The notes: generated by a model from the letters alone, not told the origin. A stretch of DNA of 64,000 nucleotides from Flavobacterium nackdongense (GCF_004355225.1 NZ_CP037933.1:3782001-3846000); one strand, 5' to 3'; positions 40,501 through 49,664 are shown, numbered from the stretch's first letter. A program made the numbers and translations.

Positions 40501-40608
40501 CGTTATCTTTCCAGATACTTGCAATGACTGTGCCCACGAGGAAGTACAAATTCCCAGTAAAATGATCAGGTGAAGAAGTAATTGAAGGCTTTTTTGTTGT
40601 ATTCTCAT
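37504..40608 (-). CDS. SusC/RagA-type TonB-dependent outer-membrane receptor (first pair)
   Basis: 1034 residues. A signal peptide (ICTSSWAQ) is followed by the carboxypeptidase-like domain (VSGKITDSQGLPIPGVNII), a TonB box DVVVVAYGKQKK, the plug (SIFIRGLATISEDRSQPLIIVDGVERP, YGVRGANGVVIVTTKRGS) and a 22-strand-type barrel ending in PLTKLYNLGVKLNFL. All standard parts are present. A 224-bp gap upstream contains a degenerate tandem repeat (40686-40718), like the one ahead of the fasciclin gene, so it may have its own regulated promoter. Confidence 0.96.
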   Translation of the reverse strand: MRIQQKSLQLLLHLIILLGICTSSWAQSLQVSGKITDSQGLPIPGVNIIDKTTKRGVNSDSDGKYKIGATAKSVLEFSFIGFETKQIPVNGQSVINVKLNTSATDLEDVVVVAYGKQKKISVTGAITALSGEQLSKSPSVNIANTLAGQITGVSTVQFSGRPGADDPSIFIRGLATISEDRSQPLIIVDGVERPFTGLDADEIESFSILKDASATAVYGVRGANGVVIVTTKRGSKGKASITAGYSYGLQEPTRLLDFADSYTYGTVHNNARISDNPLITVGELKFTPEALNAFRTGAYPQIYPNTDWLDYILKPYAPQSRANLSISGGNDNVRYFTSIGVISQDGLFNTFDANYDYNFSFQRYNFRTNLDIDVTKTTKIGVTIGGQIGIRNEPRTNSGINQLFREIYWSQPYSSPGIIDGNYIIGGDNYITGTKKDPLSSYYGLGYSNILQNRLNFDLELTQQLTFVKGLSFRTKFAYNTLYTHTKNRATSVMRFIPFFLRDLDPTVDRNSDEIGYRTTSANGNLSYSEAQGKDRDWYIEAGLNYNRKFGDHNFGGLLLYNAQKDFYPTDTNGNPTSNQDIPRGLVGIAGRITYDYQGKYSADFNIGYNGSENFAPENRFGVFPAFSVGWIASKEKFMEQLKFVDFFKIRMSYGLVGNDRIGGNRFLYLPDSFDANSGSYSFGTENGTNQPAAAEGIIGNPQVTWETATKRNLGVELKFLENRLGIIFDVFNENRTNILTNRGTVPEFVGYSLPAVNVGEVYNEGYELELNWNDKVSADFNYRVNFNVSYSNNKIVFIDEVPRSQPYLYQTGNPVGQPFGYVFDRFYSVNDVPANVPNHLYPLKPGDMVYKDLDGNNIIDQDDQRAIGFPNYPQYIFGFNSGFTYKNFDLSMSWVGATNTSRLLDESLRTPFGTSGERSLLQYMADEAWTPETASTATFPRVTFQGALNNSKNSDFWLRDASYIRLKTFEVGYNFKGTFLKKVGLSTFRFYFNGNNLLTFSKLDITDPETRTGSIQEYPLTKLYNLGVKLNFL

Positions 40609-40685
40609 TGGATTAAATTTTCATTTGGTTAAGAATTGGTTCGTTAGTTTCGTGATTTTTGATAGCTTCGCCCAACATATTTTAT

Positions 40686-40718
40686 AATAAATGCAACGCG
40701 TAGCTTAAATAATGTAAT
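40686..40718 (-). promoter_or_regulatory. Tandem half-sites upstream of the first susC (putative HTCS operator)
   Basis: On the plus strand AATAAATGCAAC (40686-40697) and AAATAATGTAAT (40707-40718) lie exactly 21 bp apart. Each resembles AAATAATGCAAT, found twice with the same period upstream of the fasciclin gene. They match it at 9 and 11 of 12 positions. The proximal edge is 78 bp from the susC start. Confidence 0.5.
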
Positions 40719-40832
40719 GTGATTTTTTTAATTGTTTAAATAATATCGTTGTTCGTACTATTTAGGGCTGTGAAACAGACCTTTCTGTTTGTTTTAATTT
40801 TAAAATCTCAATTTAGAAACGCTAGCTATTTG

Positions 40833-41912
40833 CTACAAATTAGGCAGCAGTACTTTATCTACAACGTGTATAATTCCGTTCCAGCACTGAATATCCGTGG
40901 TTTCTATTGTTGATAACCTGTTCTTTACATCTTTAATTTTTGCGCCTCCTGCCATCTGAACAGTTAATTCTTCATATTTTATAGGAGCTGGTGGCGTCGT
41001 AGGAATTACTAATAGGCTTGGTATTTTTTGATTATCGGTCAAACTACTCGCTAGCGCGTTATCACTTGCGCAGTGGTAATTTACGATTTTATTCATATTT
41101 GCAGGACTAACGGCAGCGATACCTCCGCTTGGTGCTAATTCTACGTTAAGATCATTGAACGCTGCATTTGTTGGTGCGAAAAGCGTTACTGGATCGATGG
41201 GTAGAAAAAACTGTTGCTTTCCTTTTTCGTAAAAGTTAGGAAGTGACAAACGATTCAATAAGGTAGTACCTGCATTTTTTGTCACGACATCAAGCATCGT
41301 ACTTAATTTTGGATTCAGTTTAAGGTGAGTCGTAATCATCGGGAAATCAATAACGCCGTCAACAATATGAATCGTCCCATTTGAGGCAGTAATATCTGGC
41401 GATGTTACCGTCGCAACTCCATTTAATTTAACACCAGAAGTTACATCAACATACATGCTCATCGTATTCATTTTAGAAATACTGCTTGTAGCTAAAGTGT
41501 TGACATAACCCGTTTTTAAATCTGTCGATTTAATGTTGCCGAGAACAATATGATTTAACAACAGCTGTTTCAGCAGATTTACTGGAACTTTATTTATCGT
41601 AACGGGTGGCTTTTTGGTAGGATCTGGATTGGTCCCAGGGTCATAATAATTTGCCATCGTCAAGTATTTTTCAAATGCTGCGTTGGTAGGCGCAAAAACA
41701 GTATATGGCTCAGACGCTTGAAGCGTTTGTGATAAATCTGTTGCCGCCAGAGCATTGACAAAAAGCGACAAGTTGGGGTCACTGGTAGCAACGGTCAAGA
41801 TGGTATTGTCCCTAAAGTCTGGGTCCGTATCTTCTGATTTATCGCAAGATGAAATCAGCACGGACAAAGACAAAAGTGAAGCTGCAATTTTAAATTTTGA
41901 AATGAATTTCAT
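40833..41912 (-). CDS. Fasciclin (FAS1) double-domain lipoprotein
   Basis: 359 residues. Lipobox SVLISSCDK, so it is membrane-anchored. Two FAS1 domains, about 38-190 and 195-358, each with the signature H1/H2 segments: YTVFAPTNAAFEKY then NGTIHIVDGVIDF, and VTLFAPTNAAFNDL then NGIIHVVDKVLLP. FAS1 domains mediate adhesion and may bind carbohydrate. It lies between the regulator and the first SusC gene, on the same strand, and has its own -7 box and tandem operator-like repeat. An extra glycan-binding surface protein for the SusCD system is the simplest reading; no binding data can be had from sequence. Confidence 0.92.
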   Translation of the reverse strand: MKFISKFKIAASLLSLSVLISSCDKSEDTDPDFRDNTILTVATSDPNLSLFVNALAATDLSQTLQASEPYTVFAPTNAAFEKYLTMANYYDPGTNPDPTKKPPVTINKVPVNLLKQLLLNHIVLGNIKSTDLKTGYVNTLATSSISKMNTMSMYVDVTSGVKLNGVATVTSPDITASNGTIHIVDGVIDFPMITTHLKLNPKLSTMLDVVTKNAGTTLLNRLSLPNFYEKGKQQFFLPIDPVTLFAPTNAAFNDLNVELAPSGGIAAVSPANMNKIVNYHCASDNALASSLTDNQKIPSLLVIPTTPPAPIKYEELTVQMAGGAKIKDVKNRLSTIETTDIQCWNGIIHVVDKVLLPNL

Positions 41913-41963
41913 GGTTTGAGGAATTGTTTGGTTTTAAACTTAAAAATTAACTTTTTAACACCA

Positions 41964-41971
41964 CAAAAATA
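41964..41971 (-). promoter_or_regulatory. -7 box of the fasciclin gene
   Basis: Read on the minus strand, TATTTTTG matches TAnnTTTG, 51 bp ahead of the start codon. No good -33 box is seen, as expected for a promoter that needs an activator. The operator-like repeat begins 26 bp upstream. Confidence 0.5.
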
Positions 41972-41997
41972 ACAACATACAACGTTTTAGTTGGGTG

Positions 41998-42032
41998 CAA
42001 ATAATGCAATTAAGAGGTCAAATAATGCAATT
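41998..42032 (-). promoter_or_regulatory. Perfect 14-bp tandem repeat, 21-bp period (putative HTCS operator)
   Basis: CAAATAATGCAATT occurs at 41998-42011 and again at 42019-42032, a spacing of two DNA turns. It sits just upstream of the fasciclin-gene -7 box and downstream of the regulator gene. AraC-type DNA-binding domains of such regulators bind two direct half-sites on one face of the helix. Confidence 0.65.
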
Positions 42033-42171
42033 TTAAAATAGTTGTTGTTTTTAAAGGCGTTTTCGAGGTATTTCACTTATCGTAAAGTAGGTAAACCTTA
42101 TATGCTCAATGGTTTAATTGACGCCTACTAGTTTATGAGTTGAAAATTGATTTTAGATTTTTTTTCAGATA

Positions 42172-45100
42172 TTATTTATTTTTCTTAGTCATTTTTGCCT
42201 TGTATTTTGATGGTAAACAGTCAAATTGTTTTTCAAAGGATATCTTAAAATATTTATAATCATTAAAGCCTACCTCATACGCAATTTGGCTTAAATTGAG
42301 GTCGTCAAGCAAAATCAATTGTGCTGCTTTTTTTAAGCGAATAGAGCGGATAAACGAGGTCAGCGATAGGCCAGTCAACGATTTTATTTTACGGTATAAG
42401 GTCGATTGACTCATATTTAGCTCATCGACCATCAATTCAATGCTAAAGGAACTATTCTGCATATTGTTTTCTACCAAAAGGATCGCTTTGTGAATAAAGG
42501 CACTTTCTACGTTATCGTCTTTATCGGTTTCTTCGATGTTAGGCTCAAATTTTATTTTGTTTAACAACAGCGCTCTTACTTTTTTTCTGTTTTCGAGTAA
42601 ATTAGCAATTCTAGCTTTGATTATTACCGGATTAAACGGTTTGGTTATATAGTCATCTGCTCCGGTTTGCAGCCCTTGAATTTCAAATACAGTCGAAGAT
42701 CGCGCAGTCAATAATATGATCGGAATGTGCGAAGTTATGATTTGTGCTTTCAATTCAGTGCAAAGCGTAATGCCGTCTTTTACAGGCATCATTACATCAC
42801 TCACAATGAGGTCAGGGATTTCGGTTGAGGCTATTTTGAATCCTTGGTCGCCGTCACCAGCTACGATAATATTATACGAATCCGATAGAATATCTTTCAA
42901 ATATTCTAGTATATCTTGATTGTCATCTATGAGTAGGAGGGTGTTTTCTTTTTTGTTAATGCTCAAATTTTCTATTTGATTTTCATTCCATTCCGTGTCA
43001 TAGGCGTTGATGTTGTCGGTATTAATGAAATTAGCGTCGATTTCGCCTTCGTTATAATTTAGACTTAAAGGGAGTTTTATGATAAATTCGGTACCCTTAT
43101 TTATTTGACTTTGTACCTCAATCGTCCCGTGATGTAGTTCAATTATTTTTTTGGAGAAAGACAGTCCAATTCCACTGCCAATCATTTCGGTAGATTCGGC
43201 AGATTTAATCTGGTAAAAATGATCGAAAATTTTGTCCAAATAATCGGCTTCCATTCCGAGTCCTGAATCTTTAACAGAAATGATGCAAAAGGTGTCGTTT
43301 TTGGATACTTCCAAAGTGATTTTGTCGCCTGCGTTACAATATTTTATAGCATTGGAAAGTAAGTTACATAATACAATTTCAATTTTGTTTCTATCAAATG
43401 GGAAAAGGATTTCGTCTTCGCTGTGCTTAAACTTGTATTTGATTTCTTTAGATTTTGCCATTTCGTTAAAATACAGATGCACTTCTTTCGAAAACCTTAC
43501 GATATTGCCGTTGGATACATTCAATTGCAACAGACCGTATTCTGCTTTTCGAAAATCTAACAATTGATTGATTAGATTCAGGAGTCTGTTGGCATTTCGG
43601 TCAATGATACTTAGTTTTTTAGCAATTTTCGGACTCGCCTCTAAGTTTTCCATAAGTTCATTGAGTGGGCTAATAATTAGCGTCAACGGCGTTCTGAACT
43701 CGTGGGAAATATTGGTGAAGAAATTGAGTTTTAATTCGCTCAATTCCATCTCTTTTTCCTTGTCATTTCGGGCAATTTCTAGATTGTTTTTAAGCTGTAA
43801 TTGATTTTTGTAGAATTTTAAAAAATAATAAACGAGTGAAATGATCAGAAGCAAGTAAAGCATAATCGCCCAAGGGCTTGTCCAAGGGGAATTCAATATT
43901 TCGATAGTGATACTTTTGGGTTCGCTCCAGGTTTGATTGTCGCGAGTGGCCGATACTTTGAGAATATATTTTCCGGCATTAAGACCGGCAAAATTGATTT
44001 CGTTTTGATTTTGAATATCAAGCCAATTGTTTTGATAGCCTTCTAATTTATACCTGTATTTAATATTTAATTTGCCCAAAAAGTCATTGGTAATGAATCC
44101 GATTGAGAAAAATTTATCGGTATGGGTCAGTTGAATATTATCAACATAGCTGAAATTTTTATCAATAATTTGATGCTCGTTTTTTTCGATCGGGTATTGA
44201 ATGATGCTATTATTGACACGAAGATTGGTGAATATCACCTCGGGTAAGGAATTTGTACCCTTAATGGTATTTGGATTGAAATAGGTGATGTTGTCAATTC
44301 CCCCAAAATAGAGCACGTTATTTTCAAAATTATAAAAGCTTCTATTGTTAAATGAGGTTGTTTTTATGCCGTCATTTTCGCCATAACTTATAAAGGAGTG
44401 TTTTTTTTCGTTGTATTTTACAATTTCAGTTTTGGTACTCATCCATAAATTAGATTGGGCATCAAAAGTTATGGCACAAATAAAATCACTATTCAAGCCA
44501 TTTTCCTTGTTGAGTTCGTATTTAATGGCGAGTTTTTTGTTTTCATACCCTAATTTAATCAATCCGCTAGGGGTTCCAAGCCATATATTATCCTCTTTGA
44601 TGGCAATTGAATTAATGATGACACTCGGCAATTTATCATTTATCAAAAGCGATTTTGCATTAAATTTTCTCCTGGCTTTATCATATAAATGCAAACCATT
44701 ATAAGTGCCTACCCATATATTTCCCTTCGAATCCTCTTTAATACCGGTGATGCGATTGTTTTCAATTTTATTATCGCCAGTTTTCAGATCCGAATAAAAT
44801 CTGTAGGCTGCACTATTGTTAATATCCTTCAGCGGAACAACGGCAAGCCCGTCTAACTGTGTGCCTATAAAAAGAGTATTGCTTTGGTCAACATAAAAAG
44901 CGGTGGCTTTGAATATTTTTTTTGAGGTGAAAATTATTTTAGCAGCAATCAAGTCATAAATATAAAAACTGGTTTTCGTACCGACATACAATTTATTTTG
45001 ATGCTCGTAGAGTGAAAGTATTTTGGTTAAGCCAATCTCTTTTAAGGGTTTTAAATTCGAAAAATTGGTGCCTGAATAAAGTCCATTAATCAGTGTACCA

Positions 45101-46191
45101 ACAAATAAGGTGTTTTTCCATTTGTATATTGCACCAAAATTCAAATCTCCGTTCAGTGATTTAGTATCAATTATTTCACTTGCATTTTGAAATCTCTTGC
45201 CTTCAATTAATTTTACAACCCCACCATTGGCAGTGGCTACCCAGGTTTGATTGTTCTTGTCATGATGTACTTTGAGTATGGTGTTATAGTTTGTTTTTAA
45301 TTTACCTGAATCAAGAGTGACAAGGTCTATTTTGGAGAATTTAGTCAAATCAGCATTACTTCTGTAAAGGCCTTGAAGCCAAGTACCAATCCAAAGCCTG
45401 TTTTTGGAATCTAATGAAAGTGTTTTATAGAAATCGCTGTGTACGCCGGTTTCAATAGAATCTATCTTTTGGTTTTTAAAATCATATTCGTATAATTTTG
45501 TGCTACTCAAGGATGTTCCTATCCATAATTTATTGCGTTTTGAATCTAAAATTAAATCCGAAATATTCGTTTTTAAATTGTAGTTGAGCGTCCGCTCGCC
45601 ATTGGTATTAAATTTTGCTAGTGTTTGATAGAAACTAATCCACATATTGGATTGATTATCTTTGACGATACTGTTTATTACAGACTTTATCTTGATGTGT
45701 TTAATCAATTTATTTTGGGAAGGATTAATTACAAAGACACCGTCTTCCCAGGTTCCAATCCAAATATTACCCTTGTCATCAGCGGCAATCGCTTTTACAT
45801 TTATACCGCCTCTTTTACCGACATCAATGAGGTGATTGTAGTTTTTAATGGCGTTATTTCGGATATCCAATGATGAAATTCCCCCACTTTTTGTTCCTAT
45901 CCAAATGATTTCCGATTTATCCTTAAATAAAACTTCAATGTTTTCATTTTCAAGTTTTTTATAACTTTTGCCGGGTTTTATATTTTCAAAATTATACCCG
46001 TTATATTTCGCCAAACCATTTTCAGTGCCAATCCATTTTACATTATGATCGTCACTGATTAAAGAGGTAACATAATCGTGTGGCAAACCTTGACTCGTAG
46101 TGATGTATTCCATAACGTAGTTGGAATCGTCAATTTGAGCCTGAATTAACGAGAAAAATAATAGGCCAAATAAGAGTAGTGTCTTTTGCAT
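42172..46191 (-). CDS. Hybrid two-component system regulator of the PUL
   Basis: A 1339-residue one-protein sensor-regulator. Signal peptide (LLFGLLFFSLIQAQ), then about 14 Reg_prop blades making two propellers (WIGTENGLAKYNGYNF, IWIGTWEDGVFVIN) up to about 680, a Y_Y_Y domain (YRYKLEGYQNNWLDI), one membrane segment (WAIMLYLLLIISLVYYFLKF, about 770-790), histidine kinase with His830 in NISHEFRTPL, ATPase domain (GSGIGLSFSKKII), receiver with Asp1132 in DLIVSDVMMPVKDG, and a C-terminal AraC-type helix-turn-helix (LSQIAYEVGFNDYKYFKISFEKQF). Senses an oligosaccharide in the periplasm and activates PUL promoters. Divergent from the sulfatase operon; upstream of the fasciclin gene. Confidence 0.96.
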   Translation of the reverse strand: MQKTLLLFGLLFFSLIQAQIDDSNYVMEYITTSQGLPHDYVTSLISDDHNVKWIGTENGLAKYNGYNFENIKPGKSYKKLENENIEVLFKDKSEIIWIGTKSGGISSLDIRNNAIKNYNHLIDVGKRGGINVKAIAADDKGNIWIGTWEDGVFVINPSQNKLIKHIKIKSVINSIVKDNQSNMWISFYQTLAKFNTNGERTLNYNLKTNISDLILDSKRNKLWIGTSLSSTKLYEYDFKNQKIDSIETGVHSDFYKTLSLDSKNRLWIGTWLQGLYRSNADLTKFSKIDLVTLDSGKLKTNYNTILKVHHDKNNQTWVATANGGVVKLIEGKRFQNASEIIDTKSLNGDLNFGAIYKWKNTLFVGTLINGLYSGTNFSNLKPLKEIGLTKILSLYEHQNKLYVGTKTSFYIYDLIAAKIIFTSKKIFKATAFYVDQSNTLFIGTQLDGLAVVPLKDINNSAAYRFYSDLKTGDNKIENNRITGIKEDSKGNIWVGTYNGLHLYDKARRKFNAKSLLINDKLPSVIINSIAIKEDNIWLGTPSGLIKLGYENKKLAIKYELNKENGLNSDFICAITFDAQSNLWMSTKTEIVKYNEKKHSFISYGENDGIKTTSFNNRSFYNFENNVLYFGGIDNITYFNPNTIKGTNSLPEVIFTNLRVNNSIIQYPIEKNEHQIIDKNFSYVDNIQLTHTDKFFSIGFITNDFLGKLNIKYRYKLEGYQNNWLDIQNQNEINFAGLNAGKYILKVSATRDNQTWSEPKSITIEILNSPWTSPWAIMLYLLLIISLVYYFLKFYKNQLQLKNNLEIARNDKEKEMELSELKLNFFTNISHEFRTPLTLIISPLNELMENLEASPKIAKKLSIIDRNANRLLNLINQLLDFRKAEYGLLQLNVSNGNIVRFSKEVHLYFNEMAKSKEIKYKFKHSEDEILFPFDRNKIEIVLCNLLSNAIKYCNAGDKITLEVSKNDTFCIISVKDSGLGMEADYLDKIFDHFYQIKSAESTEMIGSGIGLSFSKKIIELHHGTIEVQSQINKGTEFIIKLPLSLNYNEGEIDANFINTDNINAYDTEWNENQIENLSINKKENTLLLIDDNQDILEYLKDILSDSYNIIVAGDGDQGFKIASTEIPDLIVSDVMMPVKDGITLCTELKAQIITSHIPIILLTARSSTVFEIQGLQTGADDYITKPFNPVIIKARIANLLENRKKVRALLLNKIKFEPNIEETDKDDNVESAFIHKAILLVENNMQNSSFSIELMVDELNMSQSTLYRKIKSLTGLSLTSFIRSIRLKKAAQLILLDDLNLSQIAYEVGFNDYKYFKISFEKQFDCLPSKYKAKMTKKNK

Positions 46192-46670
46192 TTTAGAATC
46201 ACTTTTGAATTAAAATTTGGTTTTTTTGGAATGTTATCTCTTTTTTACCGAATAGAAAATCACATAAACGAGTCAATATTTTTTTCTTTGATTTTGATAC
46301 TACATCCTTGTAAAAGTAGCAGTATTTAGGGTAAAAATAAGGAATGATTATACAAATGCCCATTCCGACCCTTTTATTGAACGAATTATACCCCTATTGA
46401 TAAGGTGTTTAGCTTTATTTTTGCTAATAGAACTTTCCGAAAACGTTACCGTAAAATTACAAAACTAATGCAAATACCAAAAATAGTGATGAGTGGCAGG
46501 CACAAGAGAATAACTATTAGGAAAAGATTGGTTTAAAATTTTCAAGCAAAAAATGATCCAATAGTTCAATTTTTTGAATCCGACCGTTCGTTGAATGCTG
46601 GTTCAAAATAAAATGAAAAGTACTTCAACAGAAATAGTATACTATACAAACCCAATTAATCTTGAATGAG
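46192..46670. other. Intergenic region between regulator and sulfatase operon
   Basis: 479 bp between divergent genes. Visible signals: a TATTTTTG -7-like box on the plus strand at 46416-46423 with TTG 16 bp upstream; CAAAACTA at 46460-46467, which reads TAGTTTTG on the minus strand (a -7 candidate for the regulator); the core TAATGCAA (46466-46473) of the tandem operator, here once only; and the 10-bp palindrome TAGTATACTA (46635-46644) just ahead of the first sulfatase. No gene is seen. Confidence 0.4.
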
Positions 46671-48224
46671 ATGAAAATACCAAATTACTCCGTTGCTGCC
46701 TTCGCAATTATGATGCTTTTTTTAATAGTGGGCAAGGTCAATGCGCAAAATGAAAAATCTAAAAATAAATTACCCAATATCGTTTTTATTTATGCTGATG
46801 ATTTAGGTTATGGTGATCTGGGGGTTTATGGCGCAACTGAAATCAAAACGCCAAATATGGACAAGTTGGCAAACAGTGGAATTCGTTTTACCAATGGTTA
46901 TGCCACTTCGGCAACCTGTACGCCAAGTCGTTACGGATTGCTAACAGGCGTTTATCCTTGGAGAGAAAAAGATGCTAAAATTTTGCCCGGAACAGCGCCA
47001 TTGCTGATCAAAACCAATCAAATGACTATTCCCAAAATGCTCAAAGAAAAAGGATACCAAACTGGTATCGTAGGAAAATGGCATTTAGGCCTAGGCGAAG
47101 GGAATTTAGATTGGAACAAAGAAATTAGTCCAAGCCCTAACCAAGTGGGATTTGATTATTCGCATATTATGGCCGCAACCCAAGACCGAGTGCCAACAGT
47201 TTATATCGAAAATGGATTTGTAGTTGGTCTAGACCCAAAAGACCCCATCGAGGTGAATTACGATAAAAATTTTGAAGGAATACCTACCGCAATTACCAAT
47301 CCTGAATTGGTAAAAATGAAATGGCATCACGGACACAATAATAGCGTGGTCAACGGTATTCCGAGAATTGGTTTTATGAAAGGCGGAAAATCTGCCATTT
47401 GGAGCGATGTCGATATGTCGGATCATTTTTTAACAAAAGCCCAAGACTATGTCATCAAGCATAAAAATGAACCTTTTTTTCTTTATTACGCTATTCAACA
47501 ACCTCATGTGCCTAGAACTCCAAATCCTCGATTTGAAGGTAAATCAGGAATGGGACCTAGGGGCGATGTTATATTAGAAGCCGATTGGACTATTGGAGAA
47601 TTTATCAAAACACTCGAAAAAGAAGGACTTTTAGAAAATACTTTGATTGTTTTGTCAAGTGACAATGGTCCCGTTCTCAATGATGGCTACTATGATGATG
47701 CTGTTACAAAATTAGGTAAACACAAGCCTGCTGGACCATTACGAGGAGGAAAATACAGTTTGTTCGATGCTGGAACTCGTGTTCCATTTGTGGTGAGTTG
47801 GCCCGGAAAAATTAAACCAGCTGTTTCAGATGCTTTGGTCTGCCAGATTGATTTATTGTCTTCGTTAGCTTCTCTAGTGGGCAGTAATGTAACAACACCG
47901 GATAGTGAAAACCTAATGCCTGTTTTTACCGGAAAAACTAGCATCGGACGAAAGGAACTCGTTTTAGAGGCATCTTCAAAAACTGCCTTCAGACAGGGTG
48001 ATTGGGCGATGATTCCTCCTTATAAGGGAGTGCCTGTTTACGGTGATGTCAATATCGAAGTGGGGAATAACAAAGAGTATCAATTGTACAATTTGAAAGA
48101 AGACATTGGTCAAAAACAAAATTTGGCCAAATCAAATCCTGAAAAACTGAAAGAGATGATGGCTTGTTTTGAAAAAATTCGGGGAAAGTCCAGTACCAAT
48201 ATTCAAGAATTGAAATTGGAATAA
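46671..48224 (+). CDS. Secreted type I sulfatase (S1)
   Basis: 517 residues from ATG 46671; the in-frame TTG three codons before is unlikely. A signal peptide ends at VNAQ. Sulfatases of this family release sulfate from sugars and need a formylglycine made from the Cys of C-x-P-x-R: here Cys83 in ATCTPSRYGLLTG. The metal-binding start IYADDLGYGDLG, the KWHLGLG motif and the SDNGP motif are complete. It is the first gene of the plus-strand enzyme operon, and sits 15 bp before the second sulfatase. The sulfate position removed cannot be read from sequence. The maturing enzyme is not in the window. Confidence 0.95.
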   Translation: MKIPNYSVAAFAIMMLFLIVGKVNAQNEKSKNKLPNIVFIYADDLGYGDLGVYGATEIKTPNMDKLANSGIRFTNGYATSATCTPSRYGLLTGVYPWREKDAKILPGTAPLLIKTNQMTIPKMLKEKGYQTGIVGKWHLGLGEGNLDWNKEISPSPNQVGFDYSHIMAATQDRVPTVYIENGFVVGLDPKDPIEVNYDKNFEGIPTAITNPELVKMKWHHGHNNSVVNGIPRIGFMKGGKSAIWSDVDMSDHFLTKAQDYVIKHKNEPFFLYYAIQQPHVPRTPNPRFEGKSGMGPRGDVILEADWTIGEFIKTLEKEGLLENTLIVLSSDNGPVLNDGYYDDAVTKLGKHKPAGPLRGGKYSLFDAGTRVPFVVSWPGKIKPAVSDALVCQIDLLSSLASLVGSNVTTPDSENLMPVFTGKTSIGRKELVLEASSKTAFRQGDWAMIPPYKGVPVYGDVNIEVGNNKEYQLYNLKEDIGQKQNLAKSNPEKLKEMMACFEKIRGKSSTNIQELKLE

Positions 48225-48239
48225 TTTGATTCGTAGGTG

Positions 48240-49664
48240 ATGAAATCTCATAAAATAGCGTTTCTCCTTTTTTTTTCTATTGCAGCAATTTATTGTACTG
48301 CGCAGGAGAAACCTGCTTTGGATATACTGAAACCTAACATTATATACATTCTCGCAGACGATTTGGGTTATGGTGATTTAAGTTGCTATGGTCAGCAAAA
48401 GTTTACAACACCCAATATCGATCACTTAGCCCAACAAGGAATGTTGTTTACCCAGCATTATTCAGGAGCAGCGGTTTGTGCCCCTTCCAGATCGGCTTTG
48501 TTTACAGGGCAGCACACAGGCCATACTTTTATCAGAGGAAATAAGGAAGTGCAACCCGAAGGACAATATCCAATACCCGCCGCAGCCTTTACTATTGCAG
48601 AATTAGTACAAGAAAAGGGGTATAAAACGGGCGCTTTTGGAAAATGGGGATTAGGAAATGTTGGCTCGGAAGGCGATCCGTTGCAACAAGGATTTGACAC
48701 TTTTTATGGGTATAATTGTCAAAAGTTAGCACATAATTATTATCCCTACCATTTGTGGGCCAATAATAATAAAGTGCTGCTTACCGAAAACGAAGGCTCT
48801 AATAAAGGGCAATATGGGCCGGATTTGATTCATAAAAAAGCCCTGTTATTTATAGAAAAAAACAGAAAAGACCCTTTTTTCTTGTATTATGCCAGTCCGT
48901 TGCCGCACGCAGAATTAGTAGCTCCTGAAGTTTATATGAATAAATTTAATGGAAAATTTGAACCCGAAAAAGCATATATTGGGACGGATGCAGGCAAAAA
49001 TTTCAGAAAAGGAGAGTACGCTTCTCAACCGTATTGTCACGCTGCTTTTGCCGCTATGGTAACTTTGTTGGACGAGCAAGTGGGCGAAATTGTTGCGAAG
49101 ATTAAAGAATTGGGTTTAGAAGATAACACCATAATCATTTTCACCTCAGACAATGGACCACATCAAGAAGGGGGCGCCGATCCTGATTATTTCAACAGCA
49201 ATGGACCGCTCAAAGGCTACAAAAGAGATTTATTCGAAGGGGGAATACGCGTTCCAATGATTGTTAAATGGAAAGGAAAAATTGCGAAGGGCAGCAAAAC
49301 CGGGCATGTCTCTGCCTTTTGGGATGTGATGCCAACATTGGCAGAGCTTATCAATACCCAAGTTCCTACTAAGATTGATGGTGTTTCGTTTCTTCCAACC
49401 TTGCTAGGTAAAGGCATTCAAAAACAGCACGACTATTTGTATTGGGAATTTCACGAATTGGGAGGACGACAAGCGATTAGAAAAGCCAATTGGAAATTGA
49501 TAAAATACAATGTCAATAATAATGGCAAATACCAATTGTATAATTTAGAAAATGACCTTTCCGAGACCACTGATTTGGCATCTAAAATGCCTGAAAAGGT
49601 AGCTGAATTGTCCAAAATTCTCGAATCTAGCCGAACAGAATCCGAAGTTTTTCAGTTTAAATGA
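48240..49664 (+). CDS. Secreted type I sulfatase (S1)
   Basis: 474 residues. Starts at ATG 48240, directly after a GTG that is also in frame. Signal peptide with IAAIYCTAQ. Formylglycine site Cys80 in AVCAPSRSALFTG. Metal motif LADDLGYGDLSCYG, then KWGLGNVGSEG in place of the KWHxG of other sulfatases: the usual His is Gly-preceded Trp-Gly here, which distinguishes this enzyme's active-site lining. SDNGPHQEGG and the C-terminal RKANWKLI are present. It belongs to a different subfamily from its neighbours, judging by the many insertions. A 49-bp gap leads to the esterase gene. Confidence 0.94.
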   Translation: MKSHKIAFLLFFSIAAIYCTAQEKPALDILKPNIIYILADDLGYGDLSCYGQQKFTTPNIDHLAQQGMLFTQHYSGAAVCAPSRSALFTGQHTGHTFIRGNKEVQPEGQYPIPAAAFTIAELVQEKGYKTGAFGKWGLGNVGSEGDPLQQGFDTFYGYNCQKLAHNYYPYHLWANNNKVLLTENEGSNKGQYGPDLIHKKALLFIEKNRKDPFFLYYASPLPHAELVAPEVYMNKFNGKFEPEKAYIGTDAGKNFRKGEYASQPYCHAAFAAMVTLLDEQVGEIVAKIKELGLEDNTIIIFTSDNGPHQEGGADPDYFNSNGPLKGYKRDLFEGGIRVPMIVKWKGKIAKGSKTGHVSAFWDVMPTLAELINTQVPTKIDGVSFLPTLLGKGIQKQHDYLYWEFHELGGRQAIRKANWKLIKYNVNNNGKYQLYNLENDLSETTDLASKMPEKVAELSKILESSRTESEVFQFK

